NCBI GenBank assembly: GCA_902772585.1
Contig: CACYBB010000016.1
Span: 22,347-86,346 of the forward strand
DNA from: an uncultured Bacteroidales bacterium
GTDB lineage: Bacteria; Bacteroidota; Bacteroidia; Bacteroidales; Bacteroidaceae
Direction: 5' to 3'
Length of the DNA stretch: 64,000 nt
Both the position numbers and the translations under genes were made by a program. Under the pieces are notes generated by a model. That model was not told where the DNA came from and made no database searches. It saw only the letters and a program-made list of their open reading frames with translations. This document shows, in pieces, positions 62,797-64,000 of this stretch; position 1 is the first letter of the stretch, and each line of letters opens with the position of its first letter.

Positions 62797-63738
62797 CTAT
62801 CGAATACATTTCAGGTTCTTGTCCAACTGCTCCACGCTGCTGGCACCTACCAGCACAGAGGTGACACCCTGCTGTTCCAATATCCAGCGCAGCGCCCACT
62901 CTGCCAGCGTCATACCCTTTTCAGCCGCCTCCGCATTCCACTGCCCAATCTGTGCCAGCAGTTCGTCCGTCAGCATCTCCCTTCTGAGGAATTTCCCACG
63001 GGCCATACGCGAGTCATCAGGTACGCCGTTCAGATAGCGGTCGGTCAGCAGTCCCTGTGCCAATGGCGAGAAGGCAATGAAACCCACACCCTCCTTGTGA
63101 CACAGTTCCAGGATGCCCTGTTCCATGGGTCCCCTGTTCAGCATATTCAACTTACCCTGATAGATGAGGGGTGGCACGTCACGCTCTCTCAGGTAGCCAA
63201 TGGCATAGCGCGTAGCCTCTAACGGCCAGTTCGAGATACCCACATAGAGTGCCTTGCCCTGTCGCACAATGTCCACCAGCGCCTGCAGCGTCTCCTCCAT
63301 TGGCGTATTAGGGTCGAAGCGGTGGGTATAGAACAAGTCCACATAGTCCAGTCGCATGCGTTTCAGACTCTGGTTGAGCGATGCCATCAGGTATTTCCTG
63401 GAGCCCCATTCTCCGTAGGGGCCTGGCCACATGTCGTACCCTGCCTTTGTCGAGATGAACAGTTCGTCACGATAGCGCCGCAGGTCATCATCCATCACGC
63501 GCCCCAGCGTTTCCTCTGCCGAGCCGTAGGGCGGTCCGTAGTTGTTGGCCAAGTCCAGATGGGTTATGCCCTGGTCGAAGGCGTGACGCAGGATGGTTCG
63601 CGAGCGCTCATAGTCGTCCACGCCACCAAAGTTATGCCACATACCCAGGCTGACCTTAGGCAGCAGGACGCCAGTACGTCCACATCGCCGATACTCCATC
63701 TGTTCATATCGACCTTCGTTTGCTACATATTGTTCCAT
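62797..63738 (-). CDS. Aldo/keto reductase (YghZ-like)
   Basis: The protein has 313 residues, one TIM barrel using NADPH. The catalytic tetrad is visible: Asp in HLDLANNYGPPYGSAEE with the Tyr after it, Lys in LFISTKAGYDMWPG, and His in DLFYTHRFDPNTP. The GPYGEWGSRKYL insert matches the YghZ/L-glyceraldehyde-3-phosphate reductase group, which detoxifies carbonyls. The C-terminal cofactor segment is SVLVGASSVEQLDKNL. It has its own promoter at 63767-63797 and is probably monocistronic. The physiological substrate is not known. Confidence 0.92.
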   Translation of the reverse strand: MEQYVANEGRYEQMEYRRCGRTGVLLPKVSLGMWHNFGGVDDYERSRTILRHAFDQGITHLDLANNYGPPYGSAEETLGRVMDDDLRRYRDELFISTKAGYDMWPGPYGEWGSRKYLMASLNQSLKRMRLDYVDLFYTHRFDPNTPMEETLQALVDIVRQGKALYVGISNWPLEATRYAIGYLRERDVPPLIYQGKLNMLNRGPMEQGILELCHKEGVGFIAFSPLAQGLLTDRYLNGVPDDSRMARGKFLRREMLTDELLAQIGQWNAEAAEKGMTLAEWALRWILEQQGVTSVLVGASSVEQLDKNLKCIR

Positions 63739-63766
63739 CGCTTTGTTTGGTTAGTAAATCTGTTTG

Positions 63767-63797
63767 CAAAGATACAAAATTATTTGGAAACAGCAAA
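63767..63797 (-). promoter_or_regulatory. Aldo/keto reductase promoter (TTTG, 19 bases, TATCTTTG)
   Basis: Both elements match the consensus on the minus strand, 28 bases before the start codon. Confidence 0.8.
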
Positions 63798-64000
63798 GAA
63801 AAAACAGAAGAAAAGTCACTTCGATTTCAGATGTCAGATTTCAGTTTTTATTTTGATACCCACCCCAACTCGACAAACAAGCGGGAAGTAAGTATAAGAT
63901 TATATTATATATAATAATATTTAATTTTATAATTATTATAATAATTATAAAATCTATAATCAACCTGTCAGCTATATACCTACCACGCATTTTAAAAACT
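63798..64000. other. AT-rich right end without a gene
   Basis: This stretch is very AT-rich, with self-complementary runs of TTATAATTATTATAA type near 63925-63950. No gene or promoter is convincing. An ATACCTA half-site occurs at 63976-63982, the same word as in the palindrome at 11562. Confidence 0.6.

Noticed and set aside
63890-63960. Replication origin in the AT-rich right end
   Set aside because: No DnaA-box cluster, dnaA, parAB or gidA-type neighbour is visible; the region is simply AT-rich.

Overview
The window looks like a chromosomal segment from a member of the Bacteroidales, most likely a Prevotella-type gut or rumen bacterium. Three things point there. Many genes have the Bacteroidota promoter pattern TTTG, 19-20 bases, then TAnnTTTG, and few have strong Shine-Dalgarno sites. 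The protein set is typical: a SusC-like TonB receptor, many short lipoproteins with LxxC lipoboxes, an OstA-like protein, SurA-like twin PPIases and NhaD. Two secreted proteins end in the short NGKKV tail common in Prevotella. I see no rRNA, CRISPR array, transposase or phage gene.

Layout: (1) 1-3042, minus strand: glyS, an FKBP lipoprotein, an ABC/SMC-class ATPase, and the first codons of a probable DUF4435 gene. (2) 3431-8104, plus strand: topoisomerase IV subunit A (parC), a DUF3316-like outer-membrane protein, an S41 peptidase, then tRNA-Leu(TAG). (3) 8183-20427: an M16 peptidase operon, divergent from a TonB receptor / DUF4876-like lipoprotein / DUF6850-like barrel operon, which converges on two secreted proteins that share a C-terminal tail. 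(4) 20563-25216: asd, a cation:proton antiporter, lolD and a shortened CvfB-like S1 protein. (5) 25217-27846: repeats, small lipoproteins and a barrel protein with a disturbed C-terminus. (6) 27901-34580: asnS, an RluB-type pseudouridine synthase with a long Gly/Gln/Tyr/Arg repeat, purB, tRNA-Val(TAC), an ACT-domain protein and paaK. (7) 34649-50495: an OmpA protein, mutL, ostA, two PPIases, guaB, an unknown protein, recQ, clpX, clpP and tig, all on the minus strand. (8) 50609-54866: lptB divergent from mlaE-mlaF, then a stand-alone 33-codon small gene, a possible small RNA and nhaD. (9) 54871-63738, minus strand: a DHH phosphoesterase, a sugar nucleotidyltransferase, a GH2 beta-galactosidase, dsbD, uxuA and an aldo/keto reductase.

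Most of the window is housekeeping: translation, purine synthesis, proteolysis, envelope assembly and lipid or LPS transport. The most distinctive parts are five. First, region 3, where a periplasmic M16 peptidase faces a TonB receptor with two poorly characterised surface partners and a palindrome sits between them; the pairing recalls Fus-type protein import but is untested. Second, short tandem arrays with a 7-base period but different sequences, at least ten of them, lying at gene junctions, beside promoters and inside two coding regions. Third, the isolated 33-codon gene with its own promoter and terminator. Fourth, the ATPase/DUF4435 pair at the left edge, which recalls PARIS defence. 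Fifth, a divergent promoter pair at lptB/mlaE with almost no room for 5' leaders.
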